A DNA stretch of 64,000 nt from CALKZN01 sp050633585. Its GTDB lineage: Bacteria > Pseudomonadota > Gammaproteobacteria > Arenicellales > Arenicellaceae. Below are positions 8,645 through 16,534 of this stretch, in pieces. The translations under genes were made by a program, and so were the position numbers. A model generated the notes under the pieces. That model had not been told where the DNA came from, ran no database searches, and saw nothing but the letters and a program-made list of their open reading frames with translations. The stretch covers positions 4,360-68,359 of the forward strand of contig JBOEGT010000014.1 of assembly GCA_050633585.1 (NCBI GenBank). Reading direction: 5' to 3'. Each line of letters begins with the position of its first letter. Within the stretch, counting starts at the first letter, position 1.

Positions 8645-8669
8645 ATATCAACATGTCAGTTGTTGATAT
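8645..8669. promoter_or_regulatory. 25-bp operator-like palindrome upstream of the betaine-type binding protein
   Basis: This is a perfect inverted repeat, ATATCAAC-N9-GTTGATAT. Its right arm overlaps a plausible -35 (TTGATA, 8663-8668), which is 18 bp from TATTAA (8687-8692). The internal AACATGTCAGTTG (8650-8662) recurs upstream of the GntR gene at 10513-10525. The best reading is a repressor operator for that GntR protein. The N9 spacing also resembles the LysR element, so a LysR site is the alternative. Confidence 0.6.
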
Positions 8670-8708
8670 TAACAGTTTGATTTATGTATTAAAGTGAGAG
8701 TTGTTGAT

Positions 8709-9716
8709 ATGAATATATTATTGTGTAGGTTAATTGTATTAGTTGTTTTTCTGCTATGTTCTAGTGTTGTTAAATCACAAGAAACGGTCAGAATAGCTCA
8801 TCCTGAATGGTCTAGTGCTAAAGTAATTTCAGGACTGTTGAAAGTGGTGATCGAAGATAGGTTGAACGGTAAAGCTGAGTTGGTTCCGGGTGCTGTTAAT
8901 GACGTTATTTATACGTCGATGCATTTAGGCAATGGAGAAATAGATATACACCCTGATGTGTGGTTACCTAACCAAGAGAATTTCACAAAACTATATGTGG
9001 AGAATAAAAAGACGGTAAAACTAAGTAAAAATAGTTATGTAGGCCGCTCGGGGTTTTGTGTATCCAAAGAATTTAGTCAAAAATATAATGTTACGTCCAT
9101 CCATGATCTCTTGAATCCGGAAATAGCAGAGCTTGCGGACATAGACAATAATGGCAAAGGGGATATTTGGGTGGGTAATTTTTCATGGCTCGCAAATAAA
9201 ATTAATCGAGTAAAGTTGAAGAGTTATGGGCTGAGTAACTTATATCGGCATTATTCAGACAAGGAAGATGTTGTGAGAGAAAAAATGAACTCACCTAAGA
9301 ATGCGAATAAACACTTTATTTATTATTGTTATGAGCCAAACCACTCATGGGTTTCAGGCAATCAAGTGATGTTAGTTGAACCTAAATACGATAGAAATAA
9401 CAATTACATGACATGGCCAAATGAAAATCCGAGGTGGTATAAAATGTCGAAGGTGAAAACGGCAGATAAACTAAAAGCTGTGCATGTGGGATACTCAACT
9501 TCAGTCGACCGCAAGTCACCAGTTGTTAGCTCTTTTCTAGAAAATATTCAATTGGATACCCCAATGGTGAATGCCATGGTGCATGAGCTAGTGATTAAAA
9601 AACGGAATGTTGAAGATATTGCTCGCGAATGGGTGAAAAATAATCCTGAGCGTGTTGATTCATGGTTGGTTAATACCGTCAAGGTTGATAAAACTATTGG
9701 CGCTTTAGTGAAATGA
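8709..9716 (+). CDS. Glycine betaine/proline-type ABC substrate-binding protein (OpuAC family), orphan
   Basis: I start at the ATG at 8709, which begins a clear signal peptide (MNILLCRLIVLVVFLLC... cut near VKSQ-ETV); an in-frame GTG lies 15 bp upstream. The precursor is about 335 residues. The mature part has OpuAC features: VRIAHPEWSSAKVI, GEIDIHPDVWLPNQ, and the aromatic residues YEPNHSW and PRWYKM that could form a quaternary-amine cage. No permease or ATPase gene lies beside it, so it either works with a transporter elsewhere or has a sensing role. The shared operator sequence suggests control by the neighbouring GntR regulator. Confidence 0.88.
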   Translation: MNILLCRLIVLVVFLLCSSVVKSQETVRIAHPEWSSAKVISGLLKVVIEDRLNGKAELVPGAVNDVIYTSMHLGNGEIDIHPDVWLPNQENFTKLYVENKKTVKLSKNSYVGRSGFCVSKEFSQKYNVTSIHDLLNPEIAELADIDNNGKGDIWVGNFSWLANKINRVKLKSYGLSNLYRHYSDKEDVVREKMNSPKNANKHFIYYCYEPNHSWVSGNQVMLVEPKYDRNNNYMTWPNENPRWYKMSKVKTADKLKAVHVGYSTSVDRKSPVVSSFLENIQLDTPMVNAMVHELVIKKRNVEDIAREWVKNNPERVDSWLVNTVKVDKTIGALVK

Positions 9717-9733
9717 AGCTTAGGCAGTTTACC

Positions 9734-10426
9734 TTAACGATTTGGCTGATAACCAACGACTGATAGCGTAAATTCTTCGATGTAATCAATTAAATTATGA
9801 ATAGCAATCTTTGCCTCTTTTTCAGAATCTCCAGCAAGAGCTTGAGATACTGTCGAGAGCACTTCAGCCATTTTTGGGATGTCTCCAAACTCTTCAACAT
9901 GATGAAGCCAAAATCGTCGAGATAGGCCTTTGATGCAAAGCATTGGTTTGGTTGCAAAGTGATTGTCAGCAATTTCGAGGGTTAGCATGAAGTGTTTGCG
10001 GTCATATTCCGTCAGCGCATCTTGGTCTGCGTTTTTTGAGGCATTCATGAGGTTTGATGAAATTTCGGCAAATATTTTCTTTTGGTCTTTAGTTGCTCGT
10101 TTCATTGCTCGTAAAACAATAAACTCTTCTAAAACGCGCCGTAATTCAAGTGCTCTAAATTGCTGCGTGTAGTCTATTGGGCACACTTGAGCCCCTTTAC
10201 TCGGAAAAACTGCTAACAATTCTTGGTCTGATAGTCGTTGAATAGCGGAGCGAACAGATGCTCGGCTAAAACCACTGAGTTTGACTAATTCCGTTTCAGA
10301 AACCCAGCGACTAGGCTCTAACTCACCCGTGACAATCATGTTTTCTATTTTTATGTAGGCGCTGTCTTTGAGCATCATGGGCTGCTCTTTCTCTTCTGTG
10401 GGTATCTTGTTGTTTTTGAGTGCCAT
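9734..10426 (-). CDS. GntR-family regulator (FadR/FCD type)
   Basis: The start at the ATG at 10426 follows GGATC at 5 nt; a TTG 12 bp upstream is an alternative. The product is about 230 residues. The N-terminal winged helix (SDxAY-IKIENMIVTGELEP...LSGFSRASVRSAIQRL) is followed by an all-helical FCD ligand domain (about 95-220). The gene converges on the betaine-type binding-protein gene. Both upstream regions contain AACATGTCAGTTG, suggesting autoregulation and control of that gene. The ligand is unknown. Confidence 0.9.
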   Translation of the reverse strand: MALKNNKIPTEEKEQPMMLKDSAYIKIENMIVTGELEPSRWVSETELVKLSGFSRASVRSAIQRLSDQELLAVFPSKGAQVCPIDYTQQFRALELRRVLEEFIVLRAMKRATKDQKKIFAEISSNLMNASKNADQDALTEYDRKHFMLTLEIADNHFATKPMLCIKGLSRRFWLHHVEEFGDIPKMAEVLSTVSQALAGDSEKEAKIAIHNLIDYIEEFTLSVVGYQPNR

Positions 10427-10504
10427 TAGTAGATCCAAATAAAAAAAATAATTTTCTCATAAATACTTGAAAAATCCCACAAAGCGATTTGAAAATGTCA
10501 ATAT

Positions 10505-10525
10505 TAAGTATTAACATGTCAGTTG
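10505..10525. promoter_or_regulatory. Putative GntR operator upstream of its own gene
   Basis: This sequence shares AACATGTCAGTTG and most of the left flank (TAAG-TAT-AAC) with the palindrome at 8645-8669. The right arm is not conserved. It lies about 80 bp upstream of the gntR start codon, in a 300-bp intergenic region. Confidence 0.5.
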
Positions 10526-10678
10526 CGGTGTTTTATTATGGCAGCTCTTTCATCTTCGAGCATTATCGTTGTTTTATACTATGAGACTCATCATTAAATT
10601 GATTTATTGATGCAAAGAAATAAAGGTGATTAAGAGATTGATGAAATTGAGAAAAGTCATTTAAAGCGTTACCTCCCC

Positions 10679-10746
10679 GATACTGAAAGAAGTTTTTTCA
10701 AGTATCACTTTGGCCATTAGCTAAAAATAGTTAATGGCCTTTTTTT
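10679..10746 (+). terminator. Tandem hairpins with a plus-strand intrinsic terminator in an otherwise gene-free gap
   Basis: A first stem, GATACT (10679-10684) / AGTATC (10701-10706), is followed by a second, GGCCATTA (10712-10719) / TAATGGCC (10732-10739), then seven T residues. The T-tract is on the plus strand, yet no plus-strand gene lies upstream: the nearest is at 9716, with a minus-strand gene in between. It may end an unannotated small RNA starting somewhere in 10540-10660. I see no convincing promoter. Confidence 0.6.
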
Positions 10747-10762
10747 CGCAGTTAAGTGAGTA

Positions 10763-11209
10763 TCAATTAGCTGGTAATTGGGGTTTTGCTTCTTCAGCGC
10801 TAAGAGTGTCAATGCTCGTTGATTGTTTAGTCGTTGTCGCTCTATATGCACGAGGGTATTTCCATCCATAGCCCCATCTGAAACTTGTTGGCCAATAAGG
10901 GCTACCGCCCACCCTGACGCCAGCTAACATTAATTTAGCAATGTCAGGTTCACCGACTTTGGCGACGCAGGCTTCAAGTGCTAGATCGGCATCCAGGCGT
11001 TGTTGGTATGTGCCGCCTTGCCAGTAGGCTTTGTCATGAGTGGTGCAGCATTGTTGCCAAAGAGTTTGTTGAAATAAGGTGCCGTCTGGGAAGGCGCTGC
11101 ATCCGTCACTGGTGAACGGTTGAAGTTTGTCTGGAAGCGCTGCATGTGAACTCAAGATTAATGAGGCAGTCATGCCAATGAATATAATAATGAGTGAGGC
11201 AACTTTCAT
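10763..11209 (-). CDS. Small secreted phospholipase A2-like protein
   Basis: The precursor is about 148 residues with a signal peptide (MKVASLIIIFIGMTASLIL...SSHA). The motif CCTTHDKAYW (mature region, near residue 55) matches the PLA2 CCxxHDxxY catalytic helix with the His-Asp pair. DGCSAFPDG lies upstream where PLA2 enzymes have the calcium loop, and further Cys residues could form disulphides. The start is one base after the yheS stop; an ATG 12 bp upstream would overlap yheS. Enzymatic activity on phospholipid is inferred from the motif only. Confidence 0.75.
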   Translation of the reverse strand: MKVASLIIIFIGMTASLILSSHAALPDKLQPFTSDGCSAFPDGTLFQQTLWQQCCTTHDKAYWQGGTYQQRLDADLALEACVAKVGEPDIAKLMLAGVRVGGSPYWPTSFRWGYGWKYPRAYRATTTKQSTSIDTLSAEEAKPQLPAN

Positions 11210-11210
11210 C

Positions 11211-13160
11211 TTAGCTTGCATTTTCAGCGTTTTCTAGCGCCTCACTAGCATCCATCCAATCTGATTCAGCTTGATCTAATTCTTTTTGAATGTAGGCTTG
11301 ATCGGTTAAGAGCTGCTTGAGTAAGTCTTTATTGTCATCATTGTAAATATCAGGGTCAGCTAGCTTTTCCTCAAGGGTGCTTTTTTCGCCGTCCAGCTTT
11401 TCTAGCACGCGTTCGGCACGCTTCACTTTATCGCTAAGAGGTTGTAGGGCTTTGCGTTTTTCGGCTGCCAATCGCTTTTGCTCTTTTTTGGCAGCAGCCG
11501 TATTCTTGGTTTGTTCTGCTTTTTCAGTGTTGGTAGTTCTTGCCTGAGAGCTATCAGCGGATTGCGAGTTGGGTTCGACTTTGCCTTTGTTATGCTCTGC
11601 TAACCACTTGGGGTAATCGTCAACACTGCCTTGAAATTCACTGGCTCGACCATTCGCGACTAAAATCAATTTATCTGAATTCACTTTGAGTAAGTGCCGG
11701 TCATGTGACACCAGTACCACGGCACCCGCATATTCTTGTAGCGCAGTGGCTAAAGCTTGACGCATTTCTAAATCTAGGTGGTTAGTTGGCTCATCAAGTA
11801 ATAATAAATTCGGTTTTTGATAACAAATTAATGCCAGAGCGAGTCGTGATTTTTCACCGCCTGAAAAGGGTTTAACGTTGCTTGTCGCTTTGTTGCCGAT
11901 GAATCCAAAGCTGCCTAAATATCGGCGCAATTGATTATCGGTGGCGTTACCATTGTTGGTTTGTATGTCTAAGAGTTTCAGGTGTTCATAGGGGGTTTCA
12001 TTCATACGCAGTTGCTCAATTTGATGCTGCGCAAAATAGCCAATATTAATGTCTTTAGCCGAATGAAAGTTGCCAGAGGATAATTTGATCTCCCCCGCTA
12101 ACATCTTAATTACCGTGGATTTACCCGCACCATTTGGTCCGATTAAACCCACGCGGTCACCCGGTGCCATGGCAAAGTCGACGTGTTCGACAATGGTGCT
12201 GTCACCATAGGCAATGCTGGCATCATGGACACTCAATAATGGACTTGGATTTTTTTCGGGGTCTGGGATTGAGAAGGTAAAAGGTGAGTCAACATGCGCT
12301 GCTGAAATCACTTCCATACGCTCCAATGCTTTCAGGCGGCTTTGTGCTTGCTTTGCTTTTGTCGCTTTTGCTTTGAACCGACGCACAAAGTCTTGCATGT
12401 GTGAAATTTGCTTTTGTTGTTTTTCAAACGCTGATTGTTGGTTGGACAGTTGTTCCGCACGTATTTTTTCAAACGCCGAGTAATTGCCTTTGTGTAATTG
12501 AGCTTTTTGATGCTCGATGTGCAAAGTATGAGTGGTTAATCCATCAAGAAAGTCTCGGTCGTGAGCAATGAGTAGCAAGGTGCCGGCATAAGAACGAAGC
12601 CAACGCTCTAGCCATAGCACCGCATCCAAATCGAGATGGTTCGTCGGTTCATCCAGTAATAATAAATCTGATCGACACATCAATGCTTTGGCGACATTTA
12701 ATCGCACACGCCAACCACCGGAAAAGGTTTTAGCAGGCTTGTCTATATCTTCACTTTTAAAGCCAAGGCCATTCAGTAGCTGGGCGGCACGCGCCTTGGC
12801 GGAATAACCATCGATCTCTTCATAACGTGTGTGGAACTTTAAATAATGCGGATGTTCAGTGTCTTTGATTTTTTCATGCAATTCACGCCATTCTTCGTCA
12901 CCATCTAAGACGTGCTCGATCGCGGCTTTGTTATCAGCAGGCGCTTCTTGAGCGACATGGGCAATGACCCAATCTTTGGGAGTTTTAATGTCGCCTTTGT
13001 CAATGGTCATATCGCCTAGTAGGGCGGCAAATAAACTTGATTTGCCGCAACCGTTAGCACCAGTTAAGCCGACTTTGTGGCCAGGGTGCACTTGAAAGCT
13101 AGCGCCATCAAAGAGCATGTTCTCACCTCGGCGAATACTTAAACCTTCAAATTGAATCAT
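11211..13160 (-). CDS. yheS: ABC-F ATPase YheS
   Basis: The 649-residue soluble protein has two ABC ATPase domains and no membrane segments. Walker A motifs are GANGCGKSS (about 33) and GPNGAGKST (about 340); signatures are FSGGWRVRL and FSGGEKSRL; both copies have LLLLDEPTNHLDL. A charged linker joins them, and a Lys/Glu-rich coiled-coil tail spans about 550-649. The N-terminus MIQFEGLSIRRGENMLFDGA aligns with E. coli YheS better than with Uup or EttA. ABC-F proteins act on the ribosome E site to rescue or tune translation. It follows greB by 20 bp, with a possible trpS-greB-yheS operon. Confidence 0.93.
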   Translation of the reverse strand: MIQFEGLSIRRGENMLFDGASFQVHPGHKVGLTGANGCGKSSLFAALLGDMTIDKGDIKTPKDWVIAHVAQEAPADNKAAIEHVLDGDEEWRELHEKIKDTEHPHYLKFHTRYEEIDGYSAKARAAQLLNGLGFKSEDIDKPAKTFSGGWRVRLNVAKALMCRSDLLLLDEPTNHLDLDAVLWLERWLRSYAGTLLLIAHDRDFLDGLTTHTLHIEHQKAQLHKGNYSAFEKIRAEQLSNQQSAFEKQQKQISHMQDFVRRFKAKATKAKQAQSRLKALERMEVISAAHVDSPFTFSIPDPEKNPSPLLSVHDASIAYGDSTIVEHVDFAMAPGDRVGLIGPNGAGKSTVIKMLAGEIKLSSGNFHSAKDINIGYFAQHQIEQLRMNETPYEHLKLLDIQTNNGNATDNQLRRYLGSFGFIGNKATSNVKPFSGGEKSRLALALICYQKPNLLLLDEPTNHLDLEMRQALATALQEYAGAVVLVSHDRHLLKVNSDKLILVANGRASEFQGSVDDYPKWLAEHNKGKVEPNSQSADSSQARTTNTEKAEQTKNTAAAKKEQKRLAAEKRKALQPLSDKVKRAERVLEKLDGEKSTLEEKLADPDIYNDDNKDLLKQLLTDQAYIQKELDQAESDWMDASEALENAENAS

Positions 13161-13180
13161 GTCCGTTGTGGCCCGTCAGG

Positions 13181-13681
13181 TTATCGAAAAGGCGTGTAGT
13201 GAATCTTGTTCACATAATAAGCTGTTTTTTTGCCGGCTAAAACGATGCTGACTTCGTCGTCAACTTCCTTTTTCAGCAGCGCTTTTGCTAGTGGAGAGTC
13301 AATGCTGATCCAACCTTTGTCGGCATCGGTTTCATCTGGGCCAACAATTCGATATTCAACGGTTTTGCCGTCCTCTTGTTCAAGCTCTATATATGCACCG
13401 AAAAATATTTGTTCCTTGTTGCCTATTTGATCAATCACTCGCAAGTCGGGAAGTCGCTTTTGTAAATAACGGATTTTTCGATCTATTTCGCCTTGTTGCT
13501 TTTTTCGGTAAATGTATTCAGCATTTTCGGAGCGATCGCCTTCTGCCGCTGCCGCGCTGAGGGCTGCATTGACTTCTTTGCGCTTTGTCCAAAGCGCTTT
13601 GAGTTCGTTGTTGAGTGTTGCGTAACCTTCCGGAGTGATGACTGCGGTTGATTTGGGCTGTGGTTCTCGCCAGCGTGACAT
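13181..13681 (-). CDS. greB: Transcript cleavage factor GreB
   Basis: The 166-residue protein has an N-terminal coiled coil carrying the acidic tip (EGDRSENAEY, about residues 46-55) and a C-terminal FKBP-like domain (ISIDSPLAKALLKKEVDDEV). It stimulates RNA-cleavage by backtracked RNA polymerase. The extra N-terminal basic residues and the length favour GreB over GreA. It lies 12 bp after trpS on the same strand. Confidence 0.93.
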   Translation of the reverse strand: MSRWREPQPKSTAVITPEGYATLNNELKALWTKRKEVNAALSAAAAEGDRSENAEYIYRKKQQGEIDRKIRYLQKRLPDLRVIDQIGNKEQIFFGAYIELEQEDGKTVEYRIVGPDETDADKGWISIDSPLAKALLKKEVDDEVSIVLAGKKTAYYVNKIHYTPFR

Positions 13682-13693
13682 CAGTGTTTCCGG

Positions 13694-14722
13694 TTAAAGC
13701 GTTAAGTTTCCTAGGCCGATAGCATGGCGAACTTCCGAGAGTGTATCCGCTGCAATGTCGCGCATTTTTTCGCCATTTTGATTTAATAGGTCTAGAACAT
13801 ATTGCTTGTCCTGTTCCAATTCGGCGCGCTTTTCACGAGCGGGTGCGAAGTGTTCCACAAGGATATCAATTAAGCGGCGTTTTAAGACCATATCGCCTAA
13901 GCCACCGCGTTGATAATGTGCTTTTAGTTCAGCGAGTTCGTTTTGGTCTGGGTCAAAAATATCGAGATAGGTAAAAACAACATTGCCTTCGACTTGGCCT
14001 GGGTCTTCAACTCGCAGATGATTAGGGTCAGTGTACATCTTTTGGACTGCTTTTTTGATCTCATCTGGTGAGGCGGAGATAGTGATGCTATTACCTAATG
14101 ATTTGCTCATTTTTGCTTTGCCATCTAAACCCACGAGTCGAGATTTTTTCGATAGCAGTGCTTGGACTTCTGGAAAAACTTCTTTGCCGTAGAGTTTGTT
14201 GAATCGTCGAATGATTTCATTTGTTTGTTCAATCATGGGTAGTTGATCATCACCCACTGGAATCTTGGTGGCTTTCGCAAAAGTAATATCAGCGGCTTGT
14301 GAGACAGGGTATATGAAAAAACCTGCTGGAATGCTGGCTTCATAGCCCTTTTGTTTGATTTCTTCTTTGACAGTGGGATTGCGCTGAAGTCGGCTGACAG
14401 TGACTAAGTTTAAAAAGAATACCGTCAGCTCGTATAACTCTGGGATATGAGACTGAATGAAAATAGTGGTTTTTTCAGGCGTTAAACCAACGGATAAGTA
14501 ATCAATGGCGACTTCTAACACATTGTCTTGAATCTTGGTCACATTATCAAAATTGTCTGTGAGTGCTTGAACGTCAGCAATCATGACGTATTGCGTGAAC
14601 TCTTCTTGTAGCTTTAAACGGTTTTGTAAAGAACCGACATAGTGCCCAAGGTGTAATTTTCCGGTTGGGCGGTCTCCAGTAAGAACAATGTCTGAAAAAG
14701 AGTGTTTGTTTTTAGATGTCAT
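13694..14722 (-). CDS. trpS: Tryptophanyl-tRNA synthetase
   Basis: This 342-residue class I synthetase charges tRNA-Trp. The HIGH-type motif is in PTGKLHLGHYVGSL (about 19-32), and the KMSKS loop is in AKMSKSLGNS (about 205). Length is normal for bacterial TrpRS. It is the first of three co-directional genes (trpS, greB, yheS) and divergent from the nitrate transporter. Confidence 0.97.
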   Translation of the reverse strand: MTSKNKHSFSDIVLTGDRPTGKLHLGHYVGSLQNRLKLQEEFTQYVMIADVQALTDNFDNVTKIQDNVLEVAIDYLSVGLTPEKTTIFIQSHIPELYELTVFFLNLVTVSRLQRNPTVKEEIKQKGYEASIPAGFFIYPVSQAADITFAKATKIPVGDDQLPMIEQTNEIIRRFNKLYGKEVFPEVQALLSKKSRLVGLDGKAKMSKSLGNSITISASPDEIKKAVQKMYTDPNHLRVEDPGQVEGNVVFTYLDIFDPDQNELAELKAHYQRGGLGDMVLKRRLIDILVEHFAPAREKRAELEQDKQYVLDLLNQNGEKMRDIAADTLSEVRHAIGLGNLTL

Positions 14723-14862
14723 AGAAATAGTGATTCATAAAGGCCAACTGTCTGAGGCCGAATCATAAAATATTTTCACTTTGCTGTCGCTCTTTGTTGT
14801 CTCGATTCGTGCTGATATGCGTCTATCGTGTGCATCAGGGATGACGCATTGCATCATTTTTG

Positions 14863-14879
14863 TGCACCATGATGGTGCA
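14863..14879. promoter_or_regulatory. NtrC-binding site upstream of nrtA
   Basis: TGCACCATGATGGTGCA is a perfect dyad (TGCACC-N5-GGTGCA) matching the known NtrC consensus. It lies 80 bp upstream of the sigma-54 promoter, a normal enhancer distance. A second, imperfect dyad, TGACGCATTGCATCA, lies just to its left and could be an auxiliary site. Confidence 0.88.
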
Positions 14880-14942
14880 AATGAGAGGGGTGAGGAGTAA
14901 TTCTTGTGCCGTGATGCAATGTTTTTTGTACTTTTAAAAAGT

Positions 14943-14958
14943 TGGCACGCTAGCTGCT
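14943..14958 (+). promoter_or_regulatory. Sigma-54 (RpoN) promoter of nrtABC
   Basis: TGGCACGCTAGCTGCT fits the -24/-12 consensus TGGCAC-N5-TTGCW with one mismatch, and its GG and GC dinucleotides are the required 12 bases apart. With transcription starting near 14970, nrtA has a leader of about 75 nt. Confidence 0.85.
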
Positions 14959-15044
14959 TAGTCTTTTTCCGAGAAGTAAATATTACAGAGATGCTTGACG
15001 ACAAGTCTTGCGGATCATTCGGAAAAATTTTGAGGTTAAAAAGT

Positions 15045-16415
15045 ATGTTCGAAAAAACAACATTGACAAGTATATTGAAATTGGGAGTTGTCACCGCCGG
15101 TTTAGCGCTCTCAACATCTGTATTTGCTGAGATTGGGCCACCTGAAAAGGAGGACTTAAAGTTTGGGTTTATCAAGCTGACAGATATGGCGCCTATCGCT
15201 ATTGCGTATGAAAATGGTTATTTCGAAGATGAAGGCTTGTATGTCACGATTGAGGCGCAAGCAAACTGGAAAGTGTTACTCGATGGCGTTATCGACGGTC
15301 AGTTAGATGGCGCGCACATGCTGGCAGGGCAGCCTTTGGCGGCAACGATTGGTTATGGCACTAAAGCGGATATCGTCACACCTTTCTCGATGGATTTGAA
15401 TGGTAATGGTATTACGGTTTCAAATGATATCTGGGCCAGAATGAAAAAAAATATTCCTGTTGAAAACGGGAAACCTGTGCATCCGATCAAAGCAGACTAC
15501 CTCAAGCCAGTGGTGGATGAATTTCTTGATGAAGGAAAGCCATTTAAAATGGGGATGGTATTTCCGGTGTCTACACATAACTATGAATTGCGCTATTGGT
15601 TAGCCGCGGGTGATATTCATCCGGGTTTTTACGCCCCTCACAAAGGTGACACAGCAGGCACTATTGATGCGCAAGCATTGTTGTCCGTGACGCCTCCGCC
15701 GCAAATGCCTGCGACATTAGAAGCCGGCACCATTCATGGTTATTGTGTCGGTGAACCGTGGAACCAACAGGCAGTCTTCAAAGGGATTGGTGTGCCAGTG
15801 ATTACGGATTATGAGATTTGGAAAAACAATCCTGAAAAAGTGTTTGGGATGTCAAAAGCGTTTACTGAAAAATATCCAAACACAACGGCTCGTATCACTA
15901 AAGCCTTGATCCGTGCGGCGAAATGGTTAGATGAAGATAATAATGCTAATCGTCCAGCCGCTGTGAAAATTTTGTCGCAATCCAATTATGTTGGAGCGGA
16001 TTATGACGTGATCGCGAACTCAATGACGGGGACTTTCGAATATGAAAAAGGCGATAAGCGCGCCATTCCTGACTTCAATGTGTTCTTTCGTTATAACGCG
16101 ACATATCCTTATTATTCAGATGCCATTTGGTATTTGACTCAAATGCGCCGTTGGGGACAAATTTCAGAGCCGAAATCAGATGACTGGTACAAAGAAGTGG
16201 CGAAGAAAGTCTATCGAGCAGACTTGTATCAAATTGCTGCCAAAGAGTTGATTAAAGAAGGCTTGATGAAAGCGGATGAATTTCCAGACTTTGCGACTGA
16301 AACAGGTTTTAAACCTGAACAAACAGGGTTTATCGATGGCATTAGTTACGATGGTTCGCAGCCCAATGCCTATCTTGAGAAGTTCAAAATTGGTTTGAAA
16401 AAAGAAGTTTTGTAG
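15045..16415 (+). CDS. nrtA: Nitrate ABC transporter substrate-binding protein NrtA
   Basis: The start at ATG 15045 is supported by GAGG nine bases upstream and a following signal peptide (MFEKTTLTSILKLG...STSVFA). The open frame extends 47 codons further upstream, across the sigma-54 promoter, and that part is not coding. The 456-residue precursor matches NrtA/CmpA/NasF: LKFGFIKLTDMAPIAIAYENG, HMLAGQPLAATIG and the ligand-site stretch GYCVGEPWNQQAV. It binds nitrate (possibly nitrite) in the periplasm. It is first gene of nrtABC, controlled by NtrC and sigma-54, hence induced by nitrogen limitation. Confidence 0.95.
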   Translation: MFEKTTLTSILKLGVVTAGLALSTSVFAEIGPPEKEDLKFGFIKLTDMAPIAIAYENGYFEDEGLYVTIEAQANWKVLLDGVIDGQLDGAHMLAGQPLAATIGYGTKADIVTPFSMDLNGNGITVSNDIWARMKKNIPVENGKPVHPIKADYLKPVVDEFLDEGKPFKMGMVFPVSTHNYELRYWLAAGDIHPGFYAPHKGDTAGTIDAQALLSVTPPPQMPATLEAGTIHGYCVGEPWNQQAVFKGIGVPVITDYEIWKNNPEKVFGMSKAFTEKYPNTTARITKALIRAAKWLDEDNNANRPAAVKILSQSNYVGADYDVIANSMTGTFEYEKGDKRAIPDFNVFFRYNATYPYYSDAIWYLTQMRRWGQISEPKSDDWYKEVAKKVYRADLYQIAAKELIKEGLMKADEFPDFATETGFKPEQTGFIDGISYDGSQPNAYLEKFKIGLKKEVL

Positions 16416-16481
16416 CTCTCTATGAAGAGCGCGTTATGAATAATCCTCCGTTAGAAGTCATTATTTGATGGATAGCACTTT

Positions 16482-16509
16482 GGGGCCAGTTGGTCTGGCC
16501 CCATTTTTT
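16482..16509 (+). terminator. Terminator-like hairpin between nrtA and nrtB
   Basis: A stem GGGGCCA / TGGCCCC with a 7-nt loop is followed by ATTTTTT. Partial termination here would keep the binding protein in excess over the permease and ATPase. Confidence 0.85.
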
Positions 16510-16534
16510 AACGGAAGGCGTTAGTGAAAGTTTA

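Noticed and set aside
8694..8708. GTG start for the betaine-type binding protein
   Set aside because: It would add five residues before a well-formed signal peptide and place the start at the likely transcription start. The ATG at 8709 is better.
14735..15175. Minus-strand open frame of 146 codons upstream of nrtA
   Set aside because: It covers the NtrC site, the sigma-54 promoter and the nrtA start on the other strand, and its composition is not protein-like.
16490..16534. Upstream extension of nrtB
   Set aside because: These codons overlap the hairpin and T-tract of the inter-gene terminator and have no ribosome-binding site.
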